From a virus, in the IMG/VR virus record IMGVR_UViG_3300042484_002275, positions 62,001 through 126,000 of that record: a stretch of 64,000 bases of DNA; one strand, given 5' to 3'. A program made the translations under genes and the position numbers. The notes under the pieces are model-generated. The model saw only the letters and a program-made list of their open reading frames with translations. It made no database searches and had not been told where the DNA came from. The number at the start of each line of letters is the position of its first letter. Position 1 is the stretch's first letter. Positions 25,104 through 31,429 of the stretch are shown here, one piece after another.

Positions 25104-25309
25104 TGGTAGAAAAAGTAGGATTAGCAGTAATGGCAGCTTTAGGAGTTGCAGTACTAACAGCAGTATTATTGGCTTGGCCAACACAGTGGCTTTGGAATAA
25201 CGCTCTAGTAGGAGCAGTGGATGGAATCAATCCAATAGGATTTTGGCAAGCATTAGGACTTACATTCCTTTGCAATATATTATTCAAATCAACATCAAAT
25301 AGTAAATAA
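25103..25309 (+). CDS. Small membrane protein, 68 aa
   Basis: One clear membrane helix (VGLAVMAALGVAVLTAVLLAW) and a second hydrophobic stretch around FWQALGLTFLCNILF. No family recognised. The first of three adjacent membrane protein genes. Confidence 0.7.
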   Translation: MVEKVGLAVMAALGVAVLTAVLLAWPTQWLWNNALVGAVDGINPIGFWQALGLTFLCNILFKSTSNSK

Positions 25310-25310
25310 G

Positions 25311-25598
25311 ATGAAGACAAAAACAATTTTAAAAGCAATTGGATTTTTTATAGGATGGTTGTTATCATTCCAATTAATAGGTGTGGGAACATATCTAATG
25401 AATCAACCAAGCAATCTTTCATTTACATTTGGAGTATTAGCAGCACTATCAACAATTGGAGCCATAGGGTACTTTGCATGGAACTTAGGAGGGTACATGG
25501 GTAAGTTATCAAAGGAGTATCTAGAGAGTAAAGAAGTTAAGCAAGAAGAGCCTGAGCAAGAAGTAGAAGAAGAAGTTAAACAAGTTAAACAAGAATAG
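25311..25598 (+). CDS. Two-helix membrane protein with acidic tail, 95 aa
   Basis: Two membrane helices (ILKAIGFFIGWLLSFQLIGV and LAALSTIGAIGYFAWNLGGY) are followed by a Glu/Lys/Val-rich cytoplasmic tail with repeats of KQ, EE and VE. Not recognised. Confidence 0.7.
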   Translation: MKTKTILKAIGFFIGWLLSFQLIGVGTYLMNQPSNLSFTFGVLAALSTIGAIGYFAWNLGGYMGKLSKEYLESKEVKQEEPEQEVEEEVKQVKQE

Positions 25599-25600
25599 TT

Positions 25601-25963
25601 ATGGTATTTTTAATAGTAGTTTTAGTAGTACTGCTGCTTATATTCACAATAGTACTGGGAATATTTTTAGCAGAGAATGACGGTATATTAGATGACCAAA
25701 CCGTAAAAGATTATCTAGATAAATTAGGAGATAGCTTTAACGTATACATCTCAGAATACACTCACAGAATAGATCCAACATATTCAGCAAATGTAAAGAA
25801 GAGTATTGAACAATCTCCTGCAGTAATTCGATTAGTTTTCCCATATCACATAGAGTATGTAGGAGCAATTCCAGCATGGAGTAAATCAAAGCCTAGAATT
25901 GATGCAATGTTTGGACAAGGAACAAAAAGCAATTGGAAGAGAAAAAAATTAGGATTAGAGTAG
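25601..25963 (+). CDS. Membrane-anchored protein, 120 aa
   Basis: An N-terminal membrane helix (VFLIVVLVVLLLIFTIVLGIF) is followed by a soluble domain containing DQTVKDYLDKLGDSFNVYIS and a basic C-terminus. Not recognised. Confidence 0.7.
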   Translation: MVFLIVVLVVLLLIFTIVLGIFLAENDGILDDQTVKDYLDKLGDSFNVYISEYTHRIDPTYSANVKKSIEQSPAVIRLVFPYHIEYVGAIPAWSKSKPRIDAMFGQGTKSNWKRKKLGLE

Positions 25964-25991
25964 ATTTATCGAAGTAAGTTTCGTATCTTTA
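25961..25991 (+). promoter_or_regulatory. Weak Bacteroidetes-type promoter
   Basis: TATCTTTA at 25984 matches the -7 box of neighbouring promoters, but the expected TTG position reads TAG. It would drive the SPFH gene. Confidence 0.45.
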
Positions 25992-26044
25992 AGTATTATT
26001 AAAAACAAATAAAAGTAAACAATTAAATTTAAACAAAAGTAGTT

Positions 26045-26902
26045 ATGAACAGAATTTTAGTAGTAGTAGCGTTGATCTTAGTAACATTAGGATTAGCAGG
26101 GTCATGTAAGATTGCCGATTCGGCAGAAGTAGCATTAGTGGTAGATCAAATTGGAACCAATAAAGGAGTTCCCAACATTGAAATGGCAAGTGGATTTATT
26201 TTCTATTTCCCGCCAACACAAGATGTATTTATGTATCCAACATCAGTTCAACACAAGGTATGGACAGCATCAGTAGATGAAGACTCTCCAACAGATGAGC
26301 ATATTGATGTAACGTCAGCAGATGGAGCGACATTTGGATTAGATGTATCTATTAACTTACAATTGCAGAGAGCAAGAGCAGCTGAATTATTTATCAAGTA
26401 TAGAGTTGATATGGAAGATCTAATTAATTCAAGAGTAAGAACTATAGTTAGAAAAGAGTTACTAGACAATGCAGTTAACTTCGCTTCAGATAGTTTATTA
26501 CAGCATAGAAATATCTATGAAGGTAATGTAACAAGATCTTTAACAGCTTCTTTAGAGAAGGAAGGATTCACATTAAATAACATTGCAATTCTTAAAATGC
26601 AATTGCCTAAATCATATAAAGCAGCTATTGAAAGAAAGATTGCAGTATTACAAGAGACAGCAACTATTATCTCTCAGACAAAGCAAGCAGAGCAGACAGC
26701 ATTAAAGAAAGTAGCATTAGCAAAAGGTAACTATGAAGCAGCACAATATGATGCTAAAACAAAAGAAATCTTATCTCAACCTAAGTTATTAGAATTGTAC
26801 AAAGCAGAGACAGCTAGAATAAGAGCTACCAATGGTACATCAGAGTATGGATCTAATAACGTCTTTGGATCTACATCAGGAATACTCTTGAATAGAAACT
26901 AA
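26045..26902 (+). CDS. SPFH/band 7 (prohibitin-like) membrane protein
   Basis: A 285-residue protein. The N-terminal 20 residues are a membrane or lipoprotein signal (ILVVVALILVTLGLAGSCK; lipobox-like AGSC). Then comes an SPFH domain with the prohibitin-like strands SADGATFGLDVSINLQLQ, the helix INSRVRTIVRKELLDN, and a long C-terminal coiled coil with ERKIAVLQETATIISQTKQA. Such proteins form large membrane-associated rings that organise membrane domains and modulate proteases. In a phage, protection of the envelope or control of a host protease is possible but inferred. Confidence 0.85.
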   Translation: MNRILVVVALILVTLGLAGSCKIADSAEVALVVDQIGTNKGVPNIEMASGFIFYFPPTQDVFMYPTSVQHKVWTASVDEDSPTDEHIDVTSADGATFGLDVSINLQLQRARAAELFIKYRVDMEDLINSRVRTIVRKELLDNAVNFASDSLLQHRNIYEGNVTRSLTASLEKEGFTLNNIAILKMQLPKSYKAAIERKIAVLQETATIISQTKQAEQTALKKVALAKGNYEAAQYDAKTKEILSQPKLLELYKAETARIRATNGTSEYGSNNVFGSTSGILLNRN

Positions 26903-26925
26903 AATATATTAAAAATAAATGTAAA

Positions 26926-26952
26926 AAGGCTTGCTTATGTGAGCCTTTTTTC
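26926..26952 (+). terminator. Terminator overlapping a promoter
   Basis: AAGGCTTGC pairs with GTGAGCCTT (two G-U), followed by T residues. It ends the 23.8-26.9 kb operon. The TTG of the next promoter lies in the stem. Confidence 0.75.
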
Positions 26953-26961
26953 TTATCTTTA
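26931..26961 (+). promoter_or_regulatory. Bacteroidetes-type promoter
   Basis: TTG at 26931 and TATCTTTA at 26954 are 20 bases apart, with the terminator hairpin in the spacer. It would drive the small genes from 26989. Confidence 0.65.
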
Positions 26962-26988
26962 AGTATTAGAAACAAACAAATAAAGGTT

Positions 26989-27165
26989 ATGAAAGTACAA
27001 GATTTAAAAGCAGGTGATAAGTTTAAGATGAATGGACTATCAGTAAGCGGTAAGCAGACTAAGGTTAAATGCGAGATGATTAGATACAATGGAATGGATA
27101 AGTACATTGTAGTATGCCAGGGTATTAGTATATTGGTAGATGGTACTGATGAAGTCTCTGTATAA
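26989..27165 (+). CDS. Hypothetical protein, 58 aa
   Basis: Not recognised. Lys-rich, strand-forming (VQDLKAGDKFKMNGLSVSGK then YIVVCQGISILVDG), perhaps a small beta-barrel. Supported by a promoter 35 bases upstream and a clean frame. Confidence 0.6.
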   Translation: MKVQDLKAGDKFKMNGLSVSGKQTKVKCEMIRYNGMDKYIVVCQGISILVDGTDEVSV

Positions 27166-27181
27166 CTAAAGGATAAGAGCT

Positions 27182-27280
27182 ATGACAGAAGAAGAGTTAC
27201 AGGCATTACTTGATGAGGAAGAGAAATACATCAATGAATGGAGAGATAGTTTAACACAGGAGCAGATTGATTCGATTTAA
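27182..27280 (+). CDS. Small acidic protein, 32 aa
   Basis: A Glu-rich helical peptide, MTEEELQALLDEEEKYINEW, ending QEQIDSI. Preceded by GATAAGAGCT. Only its position supports it as a gene. Confidence 0.4.
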   Translation: MTEEELQALLDEEEKYINEWRDSLTQEQIDSI

Positions 27281-27286
27281 AAACTT

Positions 27287-27331
27287 AGGGGAGGGGGCGC
27301 AAGACTACTCACCGAAGGTGTCACGCGCAAT
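27287..27331 (+). ncRNA. Conserved leader RNA motif, copy 2 (possible cis-regulatory RNA)
   Basis: Shares GGGGAGGGGGCG and the 3' block from CTCACC through GCGCAA with copy 1 at 1711-1758, while the linker between them differs. CACC-GAA-GGTG hairpin conserved. The loop/3'-end pairing changes from GCGT/ACGC to GCGC/GCGC, a change compatible with base pairing. A second hairpin (CAACCT/AGGTTG at 27338-27352) follows before the ATG at 27381. Probably a regulatory leader of that gene. Confidence 0.55.
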
Positions 27332-27380
27332 TTCTCCCAACCTTCCAGGTTGTTGGAGGTAAAATCTAAATAAAAACTAT

Positions 27381-27635
27381 ATGAAAACAATTTACAAGTA
27401 CGAATTAAGATCACAAGATGCTAGTATAAAGCTTCCTCTAGGGGCAGAGATACTTACAGTACAGATTCAAGACGGTAGGCCAATGATATGGGCTTTAGTA
27501 GATCCAGAGAATGTATTAGTGGATAGATTTATATCCATTGTAGGTACAGGATGGCAAGTAGAGGACAATACGAAATATATTTGTACATTCATGGAAGGAT
27601 ATTTTGTGTGGCATGTATTTGAAATGATACAATAG
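27381..27635 (+). CDS. Small phage protein, 84 aa (DUF7352-like)
   Basis: The pattern YKYELRSQDASIKLPLGAEI, QDGRPMIWALVDPEN and GTGWQV then YFVWHVFE matches a conserved small protein common in phages and plasmids, which I believe is DUF7352. Function unknown. Its leader holds copy 2 of the conserved RNA motif. Confidence 0.75.
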   Translation: MKTIYKYELRSQDASIKLPLGAEILTVQIQDGRPMIWALVDPENVLVDRFISIVGTGWQVEDNTKYICTFMEGYFVWHVFEMIQ

Positions 27636-27636
27636 T

Positions 27637-27804
27637 ATGAAAGTAATCTATATGGAAAGAACTATTGCTCTTATGTTACATGAAAGAGCCAAAGAGACAG
27701 AGATATTAATAGCCTCAGGAGAGGTTAAGAAGTCAGAACAAGGAGTTAATTATTTACTAACAATTGAAGAGGATGGTGATAGTATTGTATCAGAAGAAGT
27801 ATAA
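27637..27804 (+). CDS. Hypothetical protein, 55 aa
   Basis: Not recognised; a small alpha/beta protein with LMLHERAKETEILIASGEVK and an acidic end. Starts one base after the preceding stop. Confidence 0.55.
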   Translation: MKVIYMERTIALMLHERAKETEILIASGEVKKSEQGVNYLLTIEEDGDSIVSEEV

Positions 27805-27808
27805 GGGG

Positions 27809-27958
27809 ATGAAGGTCATGTTCAATTCTAGAAAAGGAAGCGGGATGATAATAGAGGGGATAGCCGTACAAGAGGTACCGGAACTAGATGTAGTAATTCT
27901 CAGAGATAGAGAAAACTTCTCACATGCAGTAAGTAAGAATTCAATAACAGAGATATGA
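27809..27958 (+). CDS. Hypothetical protein, 49 aa
   Basis: ATG 27809 after the upstream stop is chosen over an in-frame ATG at 27764. The sequence alternates strands and turns (KGSGMIIEGIAVQEVPELDV), like a small SH3-type barrel. Not assigned to a family. Confidence 0.55.
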   Translation: MKVMFNSRKGSGMIIEGIAVQEVPELDVVILRDRENFSHAVSKNSITEI

Positions 27959-28161
27959 AAAAGTTACTTTGGATATTGTATTGGAGACTTACAGGAATGA
28001 TAGGGTATACAATCGTCCTTAGCGATTGGTATGATCCGGAAACATTTACATTAAAGAGAAAGAACAGTCACATGACCTTTCTCAAGATTCTAAGTAAGGA
28101 GGATGCAAACGGACATAGAAAAATAAAGGAAGTATTTAAAATACAAATAAGAAAGATATGA
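27955..28161 (+). CDS. Hypothetical protein, 68 aa
   Basis: Not recognised. Hydrophobic N-terminus (KKLLWILYWRLTGMIGYTIVL) and basic C-terminal half. May be membrane-associated. Overlaps the previous gene by 4 bases. Confidence 0.6.
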   Translation: MKKLLWILYWRLTGMIGYTIVLSDWYDPETFTLKRKNSHMTFLKILSKEDANGHRKIKEVFKIQIRKI

Positions 28162-28307
28162 AAGAAATAACAATCAAAGATGTTTTTAATAAGGAGAAAG
28201 CCCAGGAAATAAAAACAACCTTAGATGAGATAAAAAGGCTTAGAAATGAAAATAAAATACTCAGAGAGGAATTAGAATACGAAAAAAGAAAGAACATTAT
28301 AAAATAA
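28158..28307 (+). CDS. Small coiled-coil protein, 49 aa
   Basis: Heptad-rich, highly charged (LDEIKRLRNENKILREELEY). Predicted to form a leucine-zipper-like coiled coil. Overlaps its upstream neighbour by 4 bases. Confidence 0.55.
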   Translation: MKEITIKDVFNKEKAQEIKTTLDEIKRLRNENKILREELEYEKRKNIIK

Positions 28308-28312
28308 TAGAG

Positions 28313-28510
28313 ATGATAAAGACTAGAATGGTTATAATGAAAGGAGGTCATACAGAATATGATTTCGAAACAGAGATTATAAAGCCTAGAATAGGGGAGT
28401 TAATCTCCATAGGAGGTAATCATTATGAAGTAAAATTCATACAATACCTCTTTGATGATGAAAAACAATTCAAACATATACTTGTAACAGCAATAAATGG
28501 AGGAAGATGA
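28313..28510 (+). CDS. Hypothetical protein, 65 aa
   Basis: Not recognised. Strand-rich with PRIGELISIGGNHYEVKFIQY, perhaps a small beta-barrel. Overlaps the next gene by 4 bases. Confidence 0.6.
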   Translation: MIKTRMVIMKGGHTEYDFETEIIKPRIGELISIGGNHYEVKFIQYLFDDEKQFKHILVTAINGGR

Positions 28511-28767
28511 CAGTTAAAGAACTAATTGAAAGTCTAAGTAAGATAGAAGACAAGGACATAAGAGTAATAGTAAGTGGATATGAAGGAGGCGTAGATGATA
28601 TAGTAATAGGAAACGGTATAGATAATAGTACTATAGTAATTCCAGCAATCATACATGTAGCCTTAGATGTAAATAAAGAATGGTATTACGGTAAACATAA
28701 AAGAGTAGATGATATGTATGGAGCGACTAATAGTGAATACCATATAGTAAAGGCAATTATACTATAG
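28507..28767 (+). CDS. Hypothetical protein, 86 aa
   Basis: Begins MTVKELIESLSKIEDKDIRV followed by VSGYEGGVDD. This start and the ADDxV-type turn resemble small phage proteins with a KELI...L...D..V pattern. No function is known. Last gene before the repeat-rich control region. Confidence 0.65.
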   Translation: MTVKELIESLSKIEDKDIRVIVSGYEGGVDDIVIGNGIDNSTIVIPAIIHVALDVNKEWYYGKHKRVDDMYGATNSEYHIVKAIIL

Positions 28768-28771
28768 AGAT

Positions 28772-28861
28772 ACCCATTCATAGACCCGTTTACATACCCG
28801 TTTACATACCCAATTCGTTACCCATTTGTAACCCGTTTCTGTCCCCGTTTCATACCCATAC
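28772..28861. repeat. Phased ACCCGTTT-like repeat block A (8 units)
   Basis: ACCC or CCCC begins at 28772, 28784, 28796, 28808, 28820, 28831, 28843 and 28854, so intervals are 11 or 12 bases. The best-conserved unit is ACCCGTTTACAT. This spacing of about one helical turn would place sites on one face of the DNA, as in iteron arrays. Confidence 0.8.
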
Positions 28862-29078
28862 ATACATGCATGTCACGTACGGAAGATACCTGGAGAGACA
28901 TAGAGAGAACTACTGAGATACAATAAGAAAAGGTAAGACTTTGATTAAACATAAAGAGTAGTAAAACCCTTTGAAGAGTATAAAGACATATAGTACTAGG
29001 TATGAAAAGGTACTGTAAAGGATATACGATGTGTAAGAAAAGAATAAAGGCACGGTAAAATAAAGTAAGGAAAAATGT

Positions 29079-29108
29079 GGGGACTGTGTCTCCTTATTAC
29101 TTTTTTTT
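29079..29108 (+). terminator. Probable terminator
   Basis: GGGGAC pairs with GTCTCC (one G-U) around TGT, followed by TTATTAC and eight T residues. It could end transcripts from the 27-28.8 kb genes. Confidence 0.55.
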
Positions 29109-29147
29109 CTATATAGAGATAATCTATTGTCTATAGTGTAAGGAGAT

Positions 29148-29327
29148 ACCCGATTTCGATACCCATTTGGTACCCGTTCCTATAGGCGACAGGGAGAGAG
29201 TGTAAGGAAAAACCCGTTCTAGCTACCCGTTTGTAACCCGTCCTGTTACCCGACCTAGTAACCCGTTTGGAAACCCCTCTAGTGACCCGGTTGAGACCCG
29301 TTTCTTTCCCCGTTTTCTACCCCCTTC
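29148..29327. repeat. Phased ACCCGTTT-like repeat block B (13 units)
   Basis: Units start at 29148, 29161 and 29172. After a 40-base gap they resume at 29212, 29225, 29236, 29248, 29261, 29273, 29285, 29296, 29308 and 29319. Intervals are 11-13 bases. The consensus ACCCGTTTG matches block A. The last unit merges with a CCCCC-TTC-GGGGG hairpin (29320-29332). Confidence 0.8.
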
Positions 29328-29350
29328 GGGGGAAATAACTTAAAATAAAG

Positions 29351-29381
29351 TTGCCTAACATAACTATTGTTCGTATCTTTA
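29351..29381 (+). promoter_or_regulatory. Bacteroidetes-type promoter
   Basis: TTG at 29351 and TATCTTTA at 29374 are 20 bases apart, just beyond the repeat array and ahead of the gene at 29408. Confidence 0.72.
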
Positions 29382-29407
29382 GGTATAAAGATAAAAAAAC
29401 AGACACT

Positions 29408-29620
29408 ATGAGAACAATGAGAACAGAGAAGGTAGCAGAATGGTTAGGAAATCAAGGAATGGTTGAGGCTAAGGCTAACTTACTCAGCACCTTTGGTCAT
29501 ATGGAGAATATTGACTACGGAGGAATAGAAGGTTTCTTGTATATCTATTATAAAGACTTTGCTGGGGATGTTTTCCTCTCTATGCAGTGTCAGGTTTCTA
29601 CAACTCTAACCTTTGATTAA
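29408..29620 (+). CDS. Hypothetical protein, 70 aa
   Basis: ATG 29408 lies 27 bases after the -7 box. A longer frame beginning at TTG 29351 would start inside the promoter and is rejected. The protein (TEKVAEWLGNQGMVEAKANL then GFLYIYYKDFAGDVFL) is not recognised. Confidence 0.65.
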   Translation: MRTMRTEKVAEWLGNQGMVEAKANLLSTFGHMENIDYGGIEGFLYIYYKDFAGDVFLSMQCQVSTTLTFD

Positions 29621-29625
29621 ACACT

Positions 29626-29769
29626 ATGAAGACAATTCAATTTACCATGCAAGAGAGATGGGCTGCCTCACGGCATACCGTACAGAAGTCTAAGAAGACC
29701 TACAACAGGAAGGAGAAGCACTCCTCAAAGAAACAGGGGCCTCAAAAGGGTCCCTTTTATTATACCTAA
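29626..29769 (+). CDS. Small basic protein, 47 aa
   Basis: Rich in Lys, Arg, Gln and Ser (SRHTVQKSKKTYNRKEKHSS), probably disordered or nucleic-acid-binding. It lies 5 bases after the previous stop, and a terminator hairpin falls in its last codons. Confidence 0.5.
   Translation: MKTIQFTMQERWAASRHTVQKSKKTYNRKEKHSSKKQGPQKGPFYYT
29736..29758 (+). terminator. Probable terminator
   Basis: GGGGCCT pairs with GGGTCCC (two G-U) around CAAAA, followed by TTTTAT. It overlaps the end of the gene at 29626. Confidence 0.55.
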
Positions 29770-29795
29770 AGCTTTGCTTTAAGTGCCAGGACCAG

Positions 29796-29831
29796 TTAAA
29801 GCATCACTTTAAGTTAAAGCATCACTTTAAG
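29796..29831. repeat. Tandem 18-bp direct repeat
   Basis: TTAAAGCATCACTTTAAG occurs twice in succession. Each unit is itself an inverted repeat (TTAAAG...CTTTAA), and a related CTTTGCTTTAAG lies just upstream. It may be a regulator binding site or an RNA hairpin pair. Confidence 0.75.
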
Positions 29832-29939
29832 TGGGTATGAAACAGTAGTGTGTATTACCTACTACAGAATATAAGGTACCGGCCCGTCTACTCTTCCGAC
29901 TCTCTTTCAAGATCAGGCCCCTTATCCTTCTAACATACC

Positions 29940-29970
29940 TAAAGATACGAACATAACTCCTCTCTAGCAA
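29940..29970 (-). promoter_or_regulatory. Minus-strand Bacteroidetes-type promoter
   Basis: On the minus strand TTGCTAG (TTG at 29970-29968) precedes TATCTTTAGGTAT (-7 box at 29947-29940) with 20-base spacing, as good as the plus-strand sites. No minus-strand ORF follows, so it would make a non-coding RNA running toward the repeat array. Confidence 0.65.
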
Positions 29971-30023
29971 CTATTTTTACATTTATTTTGTTATTAATAA
30001 TGAATATAAATAACGTACAGGAG

Positions 30024-30054
30024 TTGCCTCCTATGTACTTATTCCTTATCTTTA
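30024..30054 (+). promoter_or_regulatory. Bacteroidetes-type promoter
   Basis: TTG at 30024 and TATCTTTA at 30047 are 20 bases apart. The TTG sits in an AGGAG-TTGC-CTCCT hairpin. Drives the gene at 30083. Confidence 0.7.
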
Positions 30055-30082
30055 GGTATCAATAATTAAAACAATAAAGGTC

Positions 30083-30337
30083 ATGACTAAATCAGAAACA
30101 TTCAAATTACATTTTCCAGAGTTTAAAGGAGTGGTACATTTCTTCACCTCAGATTGTGAGCAATTAAACTTTATAGATGTACCTAATGATACAGTTGAAT
30201 TCACTACTTCTTTTACATTGAGTTGTGGATGTTGTTCTGACTTTGATCAGAGAGAGGGATCTCTAAGTCATATCATGGATCTTATGAGTGGAGGTGAATT
30301 TGTAGAACTTTTATCAATAGTAAATAATTTAAAATAA
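30083..30337 (+). CDS. Hypothetical protein, 84 aa
   Basis: Not recognised. Contains a CGCC-type cysteine run (LSCGCCSDFDQREG) that could bind metal, and an acidic C-terminal helix. First of a series of tiny genes each with its own promoter. Confidence 0.65.
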   Translation: MTKSETFKLHFPEFKGVVHFFTSDCEQLNFIDVPNDTVEFTTSFTLSCGCCSDFDQREGSLSHIMDLMSGGEFVELLSIVNNLK

Positions 30338-30339
30338 AG

Positions 30340-30370
30340 TTGCTTAATTAAATTATAGTTCATATATTTA
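30340..30370 (+). promoter_or_regulatory. Bacteroidetes-type promoter
   Basis: TTG at 30340 and TATATTTA at 30363, 20-base spacing, then the shared leader ATCAATAATTAAAAC before the gene at 30399. Confidence 0.75.
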
Positions 30371-30398
30371 GGTATCAATAATTAAAACGACATATATT

Positions 30399-30614
30399 AT
30401 GAATGCAATTTACAAATGTGAGGATTTTAAAATCGAAAATGGAGTATTAACAATATGGGGAGCTGAGCTAATAGGAATGGCTGCATCTGTTAATGATTTC
30501 AATAAGGTATATGAAATATTTTGTAAGGGTAAAGGAATCCTTCCTAATGGATTAATATGTCCAGCATTATATTGTGAACAAAGGGAAATTAATATTGTGG
30601 TATTTGAAAAATAA
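30399..30614 (+). CDS. Hypothetical protein, 71 aa
   Basis: Not recognised. Pattern of strand, helix, strand with GVLTIWGAELIGMAASVNDF and EREINIVVFEK-like ending (QREINIVVFEK). Single-gene transcription unit. Confidence 0.63.
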   Translation: MNAIYKCEDFKIENGVLTIWGAELIGMAASVNDFNKVYEIFCKGKGILPNGLICPALYCEQREINIVVFEK

Positions 30615-30616
30615 AG

Positions 30617-30647
30617 TTGCTCGTTTAAATTAAAGTTCATATATTTA
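30617..30647 (+). promoter_or_regulatory. Bacteroidetes-type promoter
   Basis: TTG at 30617 and TATATTTA at 30640, 20-base spacing, for the gene at 30676. Confidence 0.75.
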
Positions 30648-30675
30648 GGTATCAATAATTAAAACGACATATATC

Positions 30676-31071
30676 ATGGTAAACAAAATTAAAGGATTAA
30701 CAGTAGTAGACTTCATCGGAGGTAGAAAAGGTATCTTCCAGGCCATTACAAAAGTACCAGCAGGCTTTATGATAGCCTATGAGATAGGTACAGAATTACC
30801 TTCTCTTGATAGATGGAAGAAAGGAGCTCTTCAGACTATCCAATTTAAAGCTGAAGGAACTAGCCATTGGACAACAGTATTTGCTAAGAAAGGCACAAAG
30901 GTAATCTTATTGGATCAGTCTTTGGCTGAGACTATAGAGGTAGGAACAATCAATTCTTTATTCTACAATACAAATCTAATGGATCACAATCAGTATCAAG
31001 CTGTAAAGGCTAAGACATGGGCAGATAAAGTATTTGTAGTGAATGAAAATAATTTAGAAAAAGTTGTATAA
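30676..31071 (+). CDS. Hypothetical protein, 131 aa
   Basis: Not recognised. A soluble alpha/beta protein with LTVVDFIGGRKGIFQAITKV and IQFKAEGTSHWTTVFAKKG. It has no membrane segment or Cys cluster. Own promoter and leader. Confidence 0.68.
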   Translation: MVNKIKGLTVVDFIGGRKGIFQAITKVPAGFMIAYEIGTELPSLDRWKKGALQTIQFKAEGTSHWTTVFAKKGTKVILLDQSLAETIEVGTINSLFYNTNLMDHNQYQAVKAKTWADKVFVVNENNLEKVV

Positions 31072-31075
31072 ATAG

Positions 31076-31106
31076 TTGCTCGTTTAAATTATAGTTCATA
31101 TATTTA
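31076..31106 (+). promoter_or_regulatory. Bacteroidetes-type promoter
   Basis: TTG at 31076 and TATATTTA at 31099, 20-base spacing, for the gene at 31134. Confidence 0.75.
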
Positions 31107-31133
31107 GGTATCAATAATTAAAACAATATAGAA

Positions 31134-31370
31134 ATGGAAAATCAAGAAATTAAAGATTATGTTTTAGATTTTATTTTTGATGATATGGATGTATTTGAAG
31201 ATTGTACTTCAAAGAAATCTTTCATTGAACTTGCTATTACTATTTTAGATGCAAATCTTTTAGCTGAGTTTGATTTCAAGGGGGAAGATTTAAGCCAAGA
31301 TCTCCAATATGAATTCTTAGAAGGGGTAAAAGTTGAATGGAAAATATTTAAAAAATTAAATGGATTATAG
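31134..31370 (+). CDS. Hypothetical acidic protein, 78 aa
   Basis: Not recognised. Strongly acidic and helical (DYVLDFIFDDMDVFEDC), which could suit a DNA-mimic or protein-binding role; that is speculation. Confidence 0.63.
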   Translation: MENQEIKDYVLDFIFDDMDVFEDCTSKKSFIELAITILDANLLAEFDFKGEDLSQDLQYEFLEGVKVEWKIFKKLNGL

Positions 31371-31401
31371 TTGTTTAATTGAATCTTAGTTCGTATATTT
31401 A
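31371..31401 (+). promoter_or_regulatory. Bacteroidetes-type promoter
   Basis: TTG at 31371, directly after the previous stop codon, and TATATTTA at 31394 with 20-base spacing, for the gene at 31430. Confidence 0.74.
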
Positions 31402-31429
31402 GGTATCAATAATTAAAACAATATAAACT

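Larger units (their letters stand above)
28768..29350. other. Non-coding control region with phased repeats
   Basis: No convincing gene lies here; ORFs are shorter than 20 codons. It contains repeat block A (28772-28861), a purine-rich stretch (28880-29077), a terminator-like hairpin (29079-29108) and repeat block B (29148-29327), and it ends at the promoter at 29351. The layout suits a replication origin or partition/control site, but no replication initiator is identifiable nearby. Confidence 0.6.
29770..30023. other. Gene-free stretch with repeats and divergent promoters
   Basis: No ORF worth calling on either strand. It holds tandem 18-base repeats (29796-29831), an inverted repeat AGTAGT/ACTACT (about 29845-29866) and a minus-strand promoter (29940-29970). 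Confidence 0.6.

Noticed and set aside
28877-29056. Short ORFs in the repeat-rich gap (15-18 codons)
   Set aside because: Too short, with no promoter or leader in the style of the other small genes and low-complexity sequence.
28772-29327. CRISPR array
   Set aside because: Units are only 8-9 bases with 2-4-base gaps and variable sequence; there are no 20-40-base repeats and spacers and no cas genes.
29351-29407. N-terminal extension of the gene at 29408 from TTG 29351
   Set aside because: The TTG is the upstream box of a promoter and the region contains the -7 box; ATG 29408 is the first start downstream of the expected transcription start.
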